Below are positions 1-7,644 of a stretch of DNA of 19,896 bases, in pieces (the first letter of the stretch is position 1; every line of letters begins with the position of its first letter). Below the pieces are notes generated by a model. That model did no database searches. It had not been told where the DNA came from and saw only the letters and a program-made list of their open reading frames with translations. Source of the DNA: an uncultured Eubacteriales bacterium (GTDB taxonomy: Bacteria > Bacillota > Clostridia > TANB77 > CAG-508); the NCBI GenBank assembly GCA_902766085.1, contig CACXCH010000058.1:1-19896 (forward strand), in the 5' to 3' direction. Made by a program: the position numbers and the translations under genes.

Positions 1-1632
1 ATTAATAATGTTGTTGATATTAGCAATTATGTTATGCTTGAAACAGGACAACCTTTACATTTTTTTGATGCTGACAAATTAAAACAAATAGAGGTCAGAA
101 TGGCTAAAAATGGAGAAAAATTAACAACTCTTGACTCAAAAGAAAGAACATTATCAGAGGATGATATTGTTATTACTGATTCTGAAAAGCCTGTTGCACT
201 TGCTGGAGTAATGGGAGGACTAGAAACTGAAATTACAGAGAGTACAAAAAACATAATAATTGAATCTGCAATTTTTGATAGCGTAAGAGTAAGAAAGACC
301 TCAAATAGAATTTTAAGAAGTGAGGCAAGTAATCGTTTTGAAAAAGGTCTTGATCCTAACAGAACATATATGGCAATGTCTAGAGCTTGCAAGCTATTAC
401 AAGAAATGGCTGGAGGCGAAGTTTTAAAAGGAACAAAATGCTATGACAAAACTGATAAAAATGAAAAAGCAATTGATATAACTGTTTCAAAGATTGATAG
501 AATTTTAGGAGACGACATTAGTAAAAAAGATATTTTAAACTCATTTGAAAGACTTGGTTTTCAATGTGATACAATGGGAGATGACGACAATATCAAGGTT
601 TTTGTTCCAACAAGGAGAATTGATATTTCAATTCAAGAAGATTTAATCGAAGAAGTTGGAAGAGTATATGGAGTTGACAATATTCCAGGGAAAAATATGA
701 TAATGCCATTAAAAAAAGGATCTTTTGACAAACGAATTAGAGATATAAGAAATAAAATGGTTGACCTTGGACTAAACGAAACTCTTACATATTCACTAGT
801 AAATGAAAAAGAGTCATCAATGTTTACAAACAATGAGAATGAATCAATAAAAATTTTATCACCATTAACAGAGGAAAAAAGTTATTTACGCCAAACTCTT
901 ACAACATCTTTATTTAAAATTTATAATTACAATAAATCAAGAAATAGCGAAGATATTTCATTATTTGAAATAAGTAAGGCTTTTTACAAAAATCAAGATG
1001 ATTATATTGAAAGAAACAGAATTGCGGTATTAATGGAGGGTGAATATTTTACAGGCTTAAACTCTCAAATAATTGATTTCTATGTAATAAAAGGTATTAC
1101 AGAGGAATTACTAGACTATCTTGGATATAATGGTAGATATAGTTTTGTAACAGACAAACAAATTCCAAAAGATTTACACCCAGGTAAGAGCGCAATGATA
1201 TCTGTAAATAATGATATAGTTGGATTTATAGGAAGAATTAATCCAATGGTTTCAAAAGACGAAGTATATGTTATGGAAATTGATTTGGATAAACTATTAG
1301 AAAAAAGAGTTTCAGGAATGAAATATAAGGAAATTTCAAAATTCCCTACAGTACAAAAAGACTTTTCAATAATAGTTGATAAAAACATAACTTGTCAAGA
1401 AATACAAAAAACTATTAAATCAAATGGGGGAAGGCTACTACTAAATAGCAAAGTATTTGATTTATATGAAGGCAAAGGAATACCAGATGGAAAGAGAAGC
1501 TTGGCATTTACGGTTATGCTAGGAGCAAGTGACCATACACTAACAGATGAAGAAATAAGACAAGAGCTTGCAAAAATAACAGAAGCCTTAACTAAAAAAT
1601 ATAATGCTGAATTAAGAGGCAATTTAACATAA
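1..1632 (+). CDS. pheT: Phenylalanine--tRNA ligase beta subunit, 5'-truncated by window edge
   Basis: This is the beta chain of the (alpha-beta)2 enzyme that charges tRNA-Phe in the cytoplasm. The frame is open from base 1 and gives 543 residues. The family is usually near 790-800 residues, so about 250 N-terminal residues lie upstream. The fragment opens inside the B3/4 editing region (a VMLETGQPLH stretch, then SEASNRFEKGL). A B5 domain begins near residue 156. The Mg-binding set at the interface with the alpha subunit is intact, with D208, D214, E217 and E218 in the family spacing. A catalytic-like core follows, and the C-terminal FDX-ACB anticodon-binding domain (about 445-543) contains KFPTVQKDFS. 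The first in-frame ATG (34) is internal and not a start. pheS is expected just upstream but is not visible. The stop lies 13 bases before ruvA, so the two may be co-transcribed. Confidence 0.97.
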   Translation: MNNVVDISNYVMLETGQPLHFFDADKLKQIEVRMAKNGEKLTTLDSKERTLSEDDIVITDSEKPVALAGVMGGLETEITESTKNIIIESAIFDSVRVRKTSNRILRSEASNRFEKGLDPNRTYMAMSRACKLLQEMAGGEVLKGTKCYDKTDKNEKAIDITVSKIDRILGDDISKKDILNSFERLGFQCDTMGDDDNIKVFVPTRRIDISIQEDLIEEVGRVYGVDNIPGKNMIMPLKKGSFDKRIRDIRNKMVDLGLNETLTYSLVNEKESSMFTNNENESIKILSPLTEEKSYLRQTLTTSLFKIYNYNKSRNSEDISLFEISKAFYKNQDDYIERNRIAVLMEGEYFTGLNSQIIDFYVIKGITEELLDYLGYNGRYSFVTDKQIPKDLHPGKSAMISVNNDIVGFIGRINPMVSKDEVYVMEIDLDKLLEKRVSGMKYKEISKFPTVQKDFSIIVDKNITCQEIQKTIKSNGGRLLLNSKVFDLYEGKGIPDGKRSLAFTVMLGASDHTLTDEEIRQELAKITEALTKKYNAELRGNLT

Positions 1633-1645
1633 TAAAGGAAGTTTT

Positions 1646-2236
1646 ATGATTGAATTTTTAAAAGGAATAGTTGCATTTAAGGCAGATGATTATATAGTAA
1701 TCGAAGTAAATAATATTGGCTACAAAGTTTTTATGACAAAATCATCAATTGAAAAAATTGAAGGCAACTGCCAAATAAAAATATATACATATATGAGAGT
1801 TCTTCAAGATGATGTTAGCTTATTTGGTTTTTTATCTAATGAAGAACTTGCAATGTTTAAATTATTAATAACTGTTGGTGGAATAGGAGCAAAATCTGCG
1901 CTAGCAATACTTTCAAATATTTCACCAACTGACTTTGCAATTGCAGTTGTCTCAGATGACATTAATAAATTGAAAGCTCTTCCAGGGATTGGACCTAAAA
2001 CTGCGCAAAGAATCGTACTTGAACTTAAAGATAAAGTAAAACATGAACAGGCAGTGGAGGAAAGCAGAAATATTGAAAAGAAAATTGAAAATTCTCAGAA
2101 TATTCAAGATGCAATTTCTGCTCTACAGGTTTTAGGATACAATTTAAAATCTATAGAAAAAGCTTTTACTAATATTGATGTTAATTCAAAAACAACCGAA
2201 GAACTAATAAAAATTGGGTTGAAAGAATTGGCTTAA
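1646..2236 (+). CDS. ruvA: Holliday junction branch migration protein RuvA
   Basis: RuvA binds four-way DNA junctions as a tetramer and loads the RuvB motor for branch migration in recombinational repair. The product has 196 residues, normal for the family. The N-terminal OB-fold (about 1-62) starts with MIEFLKGIV. Two helix-hairpin-helix motifs lie at about 74-91 (VGGIGAKSALAIL) and 109-128 (LKALPGIGPKTAQRIVLEL). A flexible linker rich in E and K separates them from the C-terminal RuvB-binding domain III (about 152-196). The ATG has an AAGGAA ribosome binding site six bases upstream. ruvB, the usual next gene, is absent here and rarA follows 21 bases later. Confidence 0.96.
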   Translation: MIEFLKGIVAFKADDYIVIEVNNIGYKVFMTKSSIEKIEGNCQIKIYTYMRVLQDDVSLFGFLSNEELAMFKLLITVGGIGAKSALAILSNISPTDFAIAVVSDDINKLKALPGIGPKTAQRIVLELKDKVKHEQAVEESRNIEKKIENSQNIQDAISALQVLGYNLKSIEKAFTNIDVNSKTTEELIKIGLKELA

Positions 2237-2257
2237 TTAATATGAGGAGAAATAAAT

Positions 2258-3526
2258 ATGGTTGATTTGTCAAAACCATTGGCATACAGGATGATGCCAC
2301 AAACACTTGAGGAATATGTTGGGCAAGAAGATATACTTGGTAAGGATAAAATGCTTTATAGAACAATTAAAGCTGATAGACTATCAAGTATTATTTTATG
2401 GGGACCACCTGGCTGCGGAAAAACATCTCTTGCCAAAGTAATAAGTAATACTACAAAATATAAATTTATAAAGCTAAATGCTGTAACTGCTGGAGTATCA
2501 GATATTAAAAATGCAATTGAGGAAGCTCAGAATTTGTTACTCAATCCATCAGGAAAATGCATTTTGTTTATTGATGAAATTCATAGATTTAATAAGCTTC
2601 AGCAAGATGCTCTTTTGCCTTATGTTGAAAATGGCACGGTAATTCTAATAGGAGCAACTACTGAAAATCCATATTTTGAGGTAAACAAAGCATTAATTTC
2701 AAGAAGTATGGTATTTAGATTGCACGAACTTTCATCTGATGATATTTTCAAAATTTTAAAGAATGCTCTTAACTCTGAAAGAGGCTTAAAAGATTTTAAT
2801 ATAAAAATATCAGATGATGTTTTGAGAAAATTTTCATTAGTTTCAAATGGAGATGTGAGAACCGCACTAAATGATTTGGAAGTTGCTGTATTAACAACTC
2901 CAGTACAAGAGGATGGTTTTATTCATATAACAGAGCCAATTGCAAAGGAATGCGTACAAAATCATAAAGAAGTTTTTGATAAAAGTGGAGATGCACATTA
3001 TGATAATATAAGTGCTTTTATAAAATCTATGAGAGGATCTGATGCAGACGCAACAGTTTACTATCTAGCAAAAGCATTAGACTCTGGAGAGGATCCAATG
3101 TTCTTAGCAAGAAGAATAGTAATATCAGCTTCTGAAGATGTTGGACTTGCAAATCCCAATGCACTTATAGTTGCAAATTCTGCAATGCAAGCTGTTAGTA
3201 TGGTTGGAATGCCAGAAGCAAGAATTATATTAGCAGAAGCAGCTATTTACAATGCTAATTCAAAAAAATCTAATGCTAGCTATTTGGCAATAGATAGAGC
3301 ACTAGAGGATGTAAGAACAAATGATACAGGAACAATTCCAATGCATATTAGAAATGCTGTAGCGAAAGGAATGGAAAAAGAGGGATATCACGTAGGGTAC
3401 AAATACCCACACGACTATCCAAAACATTGGGTAAAACAACAATACTTGCCAGACAAAATTAAGGACAAAAAGTATTTCATACCAGATGAAAATATCGATA
3501 CGTCAAATTTTCAAGAGAAACTATAG
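2258..3526 (+). CDS. rarA: Replication-associated recombination protein RarA (MgsA-type AAA+ ATPase)
   Basis: RarA is a clamp-loader-like AAA+ ATPase, related to eukaryotic WRNIP1, that acts at stalled replication forks. The 422-residue protein has Walker A GPPGCGKTS at 49-57, Walker B with D106-E107 (FIDEIHRFNK), and a sensor-1 region with GATTENPYFEVN, followed by an arginine-finger-type SRS. The C-terminal half carries the family tetramerisation domain (RGSDADATVYYLAKAL, then EDVGLANP). The start has a GAGGAG site upstream. It follows ruvA closely, so a recombination-repair operon is likely. RuvB is also an AAA+ protein, but GATTENPYFEVN and the C-terminal domain assign this one to RarA. 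Confidence 0.95.
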   Translation: MVDLSKPLAYRMMPQTLEEYVGQEDILGKDKMLYRTIKADRLSSIILWGPPGCGKTSLAKVISNTTKYKFIKLNAVTAGVSDIKNAIEEAQNLLLNPSGKCILFIDEIHRFNKLQQDALLPYVENGTVILIGATTENPYFEVNKALISRSMVFRLHELSSDDIFKILKNALNSERGLKDFNIKISDDVLRKFSLVSNGDVRTALNDLEVAVLTTPVQEDGFIHITEPIAKECVQNHKEVFDKSGDAHYDNISAFIKSMRGSDADATVYYLAKALDSGEDPMFLARRIVISASEDVGLANPNALIVANSAMQAVSMVGMPEARIILAEAAIYNANSKKSNASYLAIDRALEDVRTNDTGTIPMHIRNAVAKGMEKEGYHVGYKYPHDYPKHWVKQQYLPDKIKDKKYFIPDENIDTSNFQEKL

Positions 3527-3551
3527 AAAATATTATGTAAATCTTTTGCAA

Positions 3552-3585
3552 ACCACTTTATTTTTCTAAATATGTGTGGTATAAT
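3552..3585 (+). promoter_or_regulatory. Putative promoter with inverted repeat upstream of the SPFH gene
   Basis: A perfect TATAAT lies at 3580-3585. The sequence 17 bases upstream (TTTATT, 3557-3562) is a poor -35. An inverted repeat ACCAC (3552-3556) / GTGGT (3576-3580) spans the spacer and could be an operator. A start about 52 bases downstream (3638) is consistent with transcription from here. The repeat may be chance. Confidence 0.4.
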
Positions 3586-3637
3586 AAAAATGTACAAATG
3601 AGAGAGATATTTATGAAAAATGAAGGAGAAAATTAAT

Positions 3638-4558
3638 ATGGGATGGATTGCGTTAATAATCATCATTGCATTAATAATTGCTTTTTGTGCAATGAGCATT
3701 AAAATTGTTAGACAATCTGAAGTTTATATTATTGAAAGATTGGGAAAATTTCACAAAGTAGCAGATGCAGGTATTACAATAATAATTCCTTTTATTGATC
3801 ATGTTCGTAGTATTGTAAGCTTAAAACAACAAACACTTGATATAGCACCACAACAGGTTATTACTAAAGATAATGTTACGATTACAATTAATACTGTTGT
3901 TTTCTACAGAATAGTTGATCCTGCTAAAGCTGTTTATGAGATTCAAAACTTGAAAAGAAGTATAGAATATTTATCTGTAACATCTATGAGAGATTTGGTT
4001 GGTAAAATGGATTTGGACTCAACATTTAGTTCAAGAGATATGATTAATGATAAATTAAGAGCAATTCTTGATGAAGCTACTACAAAGTGGGGATGCGATA
4101 TTGATAGAGTTGAGGTTCAGGATATTATGCCACCTGCTGACATTAGAGATGCAATGGAAAAACAAATGAATGCTGAACGTAATAAGAGAGCTGCTATTCT
4201 TCAGGCAGAAGGTGAAAGGCAAGCAGTTGTTTTAAAGGCTCAGGGTGAGAAGGATGCTGCAATCCTTAGAGCTGAAGCTGAAAAAGAGGCTGAGATAAGA
4301 AGAGCAAATGGTCAAGCTGAAGCTATCAGAAAAGTTGCTGAGGCAAAAGCTGAGGAAGTTAAGCTTGTTTATGGAGCTATGATGAAGGCAAATCCAAATG
4401 AGAAACTTGTTCAACTAAAATCACTTGAAACTTTAAAAGACGTTGCAAATGGCGAAGCAAATAAAGTATTTATTCCATTTGAAGCTACATCGTCATTAGC
4501 AAGTTTAGGAGCAATGAAAGAAATTGTAAAAGATGAAAAGATGAATAAAGAAGAATAA
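3638..4558 (+). CDS. SPFH/band-7/stomatin-like membrane protein
   Basis: This protein belongs to the stomatin/prohibitin/QmcA-like SPFH family, whose members form membrane-associated oligomers linked to membrane microdomains and protein quality control. It has an N-terminal transmembrane helix (about 3-22), then the SPFH domain beginning QSEVYIIERLGKFHKV. A long Ala/Glu/Lys-rich coiled coil (about 165-245) follows, with repeated QAEGERQA-like units, and a short polar tail ends the protein. I chose the ATG at 3638 because AAGGAG (3623-3628) lies nine bases before it. The in-frame ATG at 3620 sits before that site. The product has 306 residues, typical of the family. It stands alone between two intergenic regions; no NfeD partner gene is present. 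The exact substrate is unknown. Confidence 0.9.
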   Translation: MGWIALIIIIALIIAFCAMSIKIVRQSEVYIIERLGKFHKVADAGITIIIPFIDHVRSIVSLKQQTLDIAPQQVITKDNVTITINTVVFYRIVDPAKAVYEIQNLKRSIEYLSVTSMRDLVGKMDLDSTFSSRDMINDKLRAILDEATTKWGCDIDRVEVQDIMPPADIRDAMEKQMNAERNKRAAILQAEGERQAVVLKAQGEKDAAILRAEAEKEAEIRRANGQAEAIRKVAEAKAEEVKLVYGAMMKANPNEKLVQLKSLETLKDVANGEANKVFIPFEATSSLASLGAMKEIVKDEKMNKEE

Positions 4559-4689
4559 TAATTATTTGCTAATGTTTACAATTTATTTAAAAATAAACAA
4601 TGAATCTTGAAATTTACAAACAGTAACAATATTTTAAAATTATTAAAACAAAATATTACAATTCTATTACATTTTTATTAAAATAAAGA

Positions 4690-4736
4690 AATAATACACC
4701 AATTTATTGCACTTGCAATTAAATTGGTGTATTATT
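4690..4736 (+). repeat. 17-bp perfect hairpin overlapping a putative promoter
   Basis: Bases 4690-4706 pair perfectly with 4720-4736 (17 pairs). After one bulged T (4719), TTGC (4707-4710) pairs with GCAA (4715-4718), closing on ACTT. No T-run follows on the + strand, so it is a poor intrinsic terminator. Its right half overlaps the promoter candidate listed next, so an operator or a transcript-end structure are both possible. Confidence 0.6.
4707..4735 (+). promoter_or_regulatory. Putative sigma-A promoter of the pilus-like operon
   Basis: TTGCAC (4707-4712) and TATTAT (4730-4735) are 17 bases apart and precede the first gene of the cluster (start 4774) by about 40 bases. The -35 lies in the apex and the -10 in the right arm of the hairpin. 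The region 4559-4689 is AT-rich and holds nothing else I can support. Confidence 0.45.
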
Positions 4737-4773
4737 ATTATAAATATGTTTATGAAATTTGGGAGGGAAATCT

Positions 4774-5931
4774 ATGGCAACTTTAAATCCACTAGAGCAA
4801 AAAGCTAGATCATCATTTATAAAAGGAGTATTGATTACGGCCATAATAGGCATTGCAATTATTGCATTCTTGGCATATCAACTTTATACAATGCAGCAAT
4901 CTGAGAAAGAAAGGCTTGCTGCACAAAAGACTGTTTTAGTACTTAATCAGGATGTTACATCTGGAGAACTATTAACATCAGATATGTTTACAACAATGAA
5001 AGTTGATGCAGAAACTGTACCATCAACAGCAGTTGATGCTTATAGTGATTTGCAATCAAATTTTTATATGGATGAAAAAGGAAATCAAATTGTAACATAC
5101 TATAGTGAGGAACAACAAAAATCCGTACAATATATAAAACTTGCAGATTTAAGCGACTCAACGAAAGAAACAATTTCTGAAATTCAAGTAGATGAATATG
5201 GAAATTATTATTATATGACTGGAACAACATCAGAAGGTTCAGTAGAAAATGGAAAGACAATTTATTATGTAACAGGAACAACAAAGAACACATTAACTAT
5301 GCAAAATGCACCATTTGTAGCTAAATTTGATTTGGACAAAAATACAGTAGTTACAACAGGAATGATTTCTGCTTATGATCAATTACCAACAGATGACTTA
5401 AGAGAACAAGAAGTATCTGCAGTTGTTTTACCTACAGACTTGAGTGATAATGATGTAGTAGATATTAGATTAAGAATGCCTGATGGAAAAGATTATCTTG
5501 TTATTTCAAAGAAAACAGTTACTATACCAACAGTAGGGGATACAAAATCATCATCTACAATGTCAATTGATTTAAAAGAAAGCGAAATTTTAACATTGTC
5601 TTGTGCAACGGTTGAAGCTTATGAAATGAGTGGAAGTATGCTTTATGCAGTAAAATATACAGACCCAGGTGTACAGGAAAAAGCTACTACAACATATATA
5701 CCATCTGTTGAGACATTACAGTTAGTAAACTCTGATAATAATATTGTAAAAACAGCAAGAGATGCTTTAGTTGCTTACTACAATAACAATAGATTTATTA
5801 GAAATTCTATAGATAATCAAATAAATTCATCAACAGCTGATGAAAGAAGCGCACAAGTTCAGACAGGAACATCTACAGAAACATCAACTCTATCAACACA
5901 AAGACAAGAGTATGTACAAGCTATGCAATAA
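4774..5931 (+). CDS. CpaB-like pilus assembly protein with split SAF domain
   Basis: This resembles CpaB/RcpC, the SAF-domain protein of Tad (Flp) pilus systems that acts on the outer face of the membrane. It has a short basic cytoplasmic N-terminus and a membrane helix at about 17-39. A SAF start follows at residues 53-75 (VLVLNQDVTSGELLTSDMF). The second SAF element (FVAKFDLDKNTVVTTGMI, from 181) is about 85 residues away. The intervening Tyr/Thr-rich insert (about 92-176) is not expected in CpaB. An RcpC-like segment follows (VVLPTDLSDNDVVDIRLRM). The tail is Ser/Thr/Gln-rich. I chose the ATG at 4774 because GGGAGGGA (4761-4768) precedes it; the in-frame TTG at 4759 overlaps that site. The 385-residue protein heads the cluster. 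The family call is moderately sure; the precise role is inferred. Confidence 0.75.
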   Translation: MATLNPLEQKARSSFIKGVLITAIIGIAIIAFLAYQLYTMQQSEKERLAAQKTVLVLNQDVTSGELLTSDMFTTMKVDAETVPSTAVDAYSDLQSNFYMDEKGNQIVTYYSEEQQKSVQYIKLADLSDSTKETISEIQVDEYGNYYYMTGTTSEGSVENGKTIYYVTGTTKNTLTMQNAPFVAKFDLDKNTVVTTGMISAYDQLPTDDLREQEVSAVVLPTDLSDNDVVDIRLRMPDGKDYLVISKKTVTIPTVGDTKSSSTMSIDLKESEILTLSCATVEAYEMSGSMLYAVKYTDPGVQEKATTTYIPSVETLQLVNSDNNIVKTARDALVAYYNNNRFIRNSIDNQINSSTADERSAQVQTGTSTETSTLSTQRQEYVQAMQ

Positions 5932-6014
5932 AAAATGTAAAAATTTTTCAATGTTTTTCAAAAAATATAAAAATTTTTTAATAACTATTCAATAAAAAAG
6001 CAAATGTTTTTCAA

Positions 6015-6037
6015 TGGCTTTTCATTAAAAAAAGCCA
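6015..6037 (+). terminator. Hairpin in the gap after the CpaB-like gene (weak terminator or attenuator)
   Basis: TGGCTTTT (6015-6022) pairs with AAAAGCCA (6030-6037) around a 7-base loop. Only AATAAATTTT follows, so termination would be partial at best. The same gap (5932-6060) holds the 12-mer AATGTTTTTCAA twice (5950-5961 and 6003-6014). Partial termination or mRNA processing could lower expression of downstream genes relative to the first. Confidence 0.35.
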
Positions 6038-6060
6038 AATAAATTTTAAGGATGATAAAG

Positions 6061-6747
6061 TTGGAACAGATAGCTTTTATTGGAACGTATGATAAAAAAG
6101 ACTTAATACTTAACATTGCAAAAGTTCTTACAGAATGTGGACTAAAAGTATTAGTAGTCGATGCAACTTTAATGCAAAGGCTTAAATATATTGTTCCTAA
6201 AATATCAAATAATTCAATTACATATATTAGTGAATATCTTGGGATTGATGTTGCACTTGGTTTTATTAATTTAAATGGAATTGCACAATATCTTGGAAAT
6301 GCAAGCAACATTCCTTATGATTATGTAATAATTGATACTGATAATATACAAACAATGAATTCTTTTATGGTGGACAAGTCAAAAAAAATATATGTTGTAA
6401 CATCTTATGAACAGTATGAACTCAGAAGGACAATTGAATTACTTAAATATTACAATCGTCCAATTGAAGTTACAAAAGTTGTTTTTTCTGCGGATTTAGA
6501 GAATAATCAAGAAGAATATTTTAATAAATTATTATCTGAAACACCGGTTATATTGAAAAAAGATATAGTTGAATATGCAGATACAACACAAGATAGAAAG
6601 GTGACATTACAGAATCAACTAATGGGGGATTTGAGCTTATATCATTATTCTTCTACATACAAAGATAGTTTAGAATATCATACATCACTTCTTGCTGAGG
6701 GAAGAGCTGAACAATCTATAATAAGGAGAATAATAAGAAAAAAATAA
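6061..6747 (+). CDS. MinD/CpaE-like protein with a lost Walker A motif (first of two)
   Basis: The fold pattern is that of a SIMIBI (MinD/ParA/CpaE) NTPase. Strand 1 (QIAFIG) leads to a loop and helix, then strand 2 KVLVVDA and later YDYVIIDTDN in the Walker B position. The P-loop reads GTYDKKDL at 8-15 where the family has KGGVGKTT, so ATP hydrolysis is doubtful. No sensor or response-regulator domain is visible. In Tad systems the CpaE/TadZ protein localises the machine, so a scaffold role is plausible. I prefer the TTG start at 6061, because AAGGA (6048-6052) lies eight bases upstream; the ATG at 6052 overlaps that site and would add three residues. The product has 228 residues. Its basic tail (RRIIRKK) may touch the membrane or the partner encoded 15 bases downstream. 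Confidence 0.7.
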   Translation: MEQIAFIGTYDKKDLILNIAKVLTECGLKVLVVDATLMQRLKYIVPKISNNSITYISEYLGIDVALGFINLNGIAQYLGNASNIPYDYVIIDTDNIQTMNSFMVDKSKKIYVVTSYEQYELRRTIELLKYYNRPIEVTKVVFSADLENNQEEYFNKLLSETPVILKKDIVEYADTTQDRKVTLQNQLMGDLSLYHYSSTYKDSLEYHTSLLAEGRAEQSIIRRIIRKK

Positions 6748-6762
6748 GGAAAGGAAAACTAG

Positions 6763-7614
6763 ATGTCTATAGTTACGTTTTCAAATAATGACAAAAAAGA
6801 AACAGGACAAACTCTTTCAGTTGCAGCAATTGCTACAATAATGGCAATTGAACATAACTATAAAATTTTAATTTTATCAACAGATTTTAATGATAGAACT
6901 ATGGAAAGTATGTTTTTCAAAACAAATGGTATTGAGAAAAACATTTCATCTTTATTTCAAATCAAGGCAGACACTACAGATGTTTCAAATGGTATAGAGG
7001 GTTTAGTTAGGTTATTTGCAAGTAACAGAGCAGAGGCTTCATTAATAAGTACTTATGCTAGACCAATTTTTACTGGTAGACTTGATTTAATATCATCACC
7101 TAGAACAAAAGAATATAGTAGCTATCAGACAATTTCTAATTATTTTTCACAGGTTGCAGAGCTTGCTAATAGCATTTATGATCTTGTTATAATTGATTTA
7201 TCAAGGAAAGTGCCAAGGGAAAACATTGAGAGGGTTTATAATGTTTCAACAATGATTTGCATGGGACTTCCACAAAATAGAAGTTCAATTCAGGAATTTA
7301 GAGAATTGGAAAATGAAAATAAATTTTATCAACAAAAAAATATAATGTTAACAATGGGAAAATATAATGACAAATCGCGATATACCGCTAAAAATACTGC
7401 AAGATATCTTGGAAAAAAGGTAAAGCCATTTGTTGTGCCATACTGCATTAGATTTGCAGATAGTTGTTCAGAAAGCGAAATTGTTGACTATATTTTAAAA
7501 ATTCGAAATTTATCTTTTATGGATGGAGAAGACGGAAAATTTTATCAGAGTGTTAAAGACTCTGCGGAAAGACTAGATTATCAAAGACGTGTAATTGATT
7601 TTGGCATAGAATAG
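6763..7614 (+). CDS. MinD/CpaE-like protein lacking the Walker A lysine (second of two)
   Basis: This is a second SIMIBI-type protein, 283 residues long. The deviant Walker A reads KKETGQTL (11-18), where MinD/ParA proteins have KGGVGKTT. The first 'signature' lysine (K11), G15 and T17 are kept, but the catalytic lysine is Gln16. A YKILILSTD strand follows, then YDLVIIDLSRKVP in the Walker B position, similar to CpaE. It lies in a tight run between the other MinD-like gene (15-base gap) and the ATPase gene (30-base gap), with AAGGAAAGGA before the ATG. I infer a non-hydrolysing partner of the assembly machine, perhaps heterodimerising with the upstream protein. From memory only, related clostridial proteins have GKT at this place, so the change may be local to this lineage. 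Confidence 0.72.
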   Translation: MSIVTFSNNDKKETGQTLSVAAIATIMAIEHNYKILILSTDFNDRTMESMFFKTNGIEKNISSLFQIKADTTDVSNGIEGLVRLFASNRAEASLISTYARPIFTGRLDLISSPRTKEYSSYQTISNYFSQVAELANSIYDLVIIDLSRKVPRENIERVYNVSTMICMGLPQNRSSIQEFRELENENKFYQQKNIMLTMGKYNDKSRYTAKNTARYLGKKVKPFVVPYCIRFADSCSESEIVDYILKIRNLSFMDGEDGKFYQSVKDSAERLDYQRRVIDFGIE

Positions 7615-7644
7615 CTTTAATTTAGAAGTTGAAAGGAGCAAAAG

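Noticed and set aside
5950..6014. Two copies of AATGTTTTTCAA as a regulator binding repeat.
   Set aside because: The 12-mer is low in complexity and the gap is very AT-rich, so it could arise by chance. It is recorded only with the hairpin entry.
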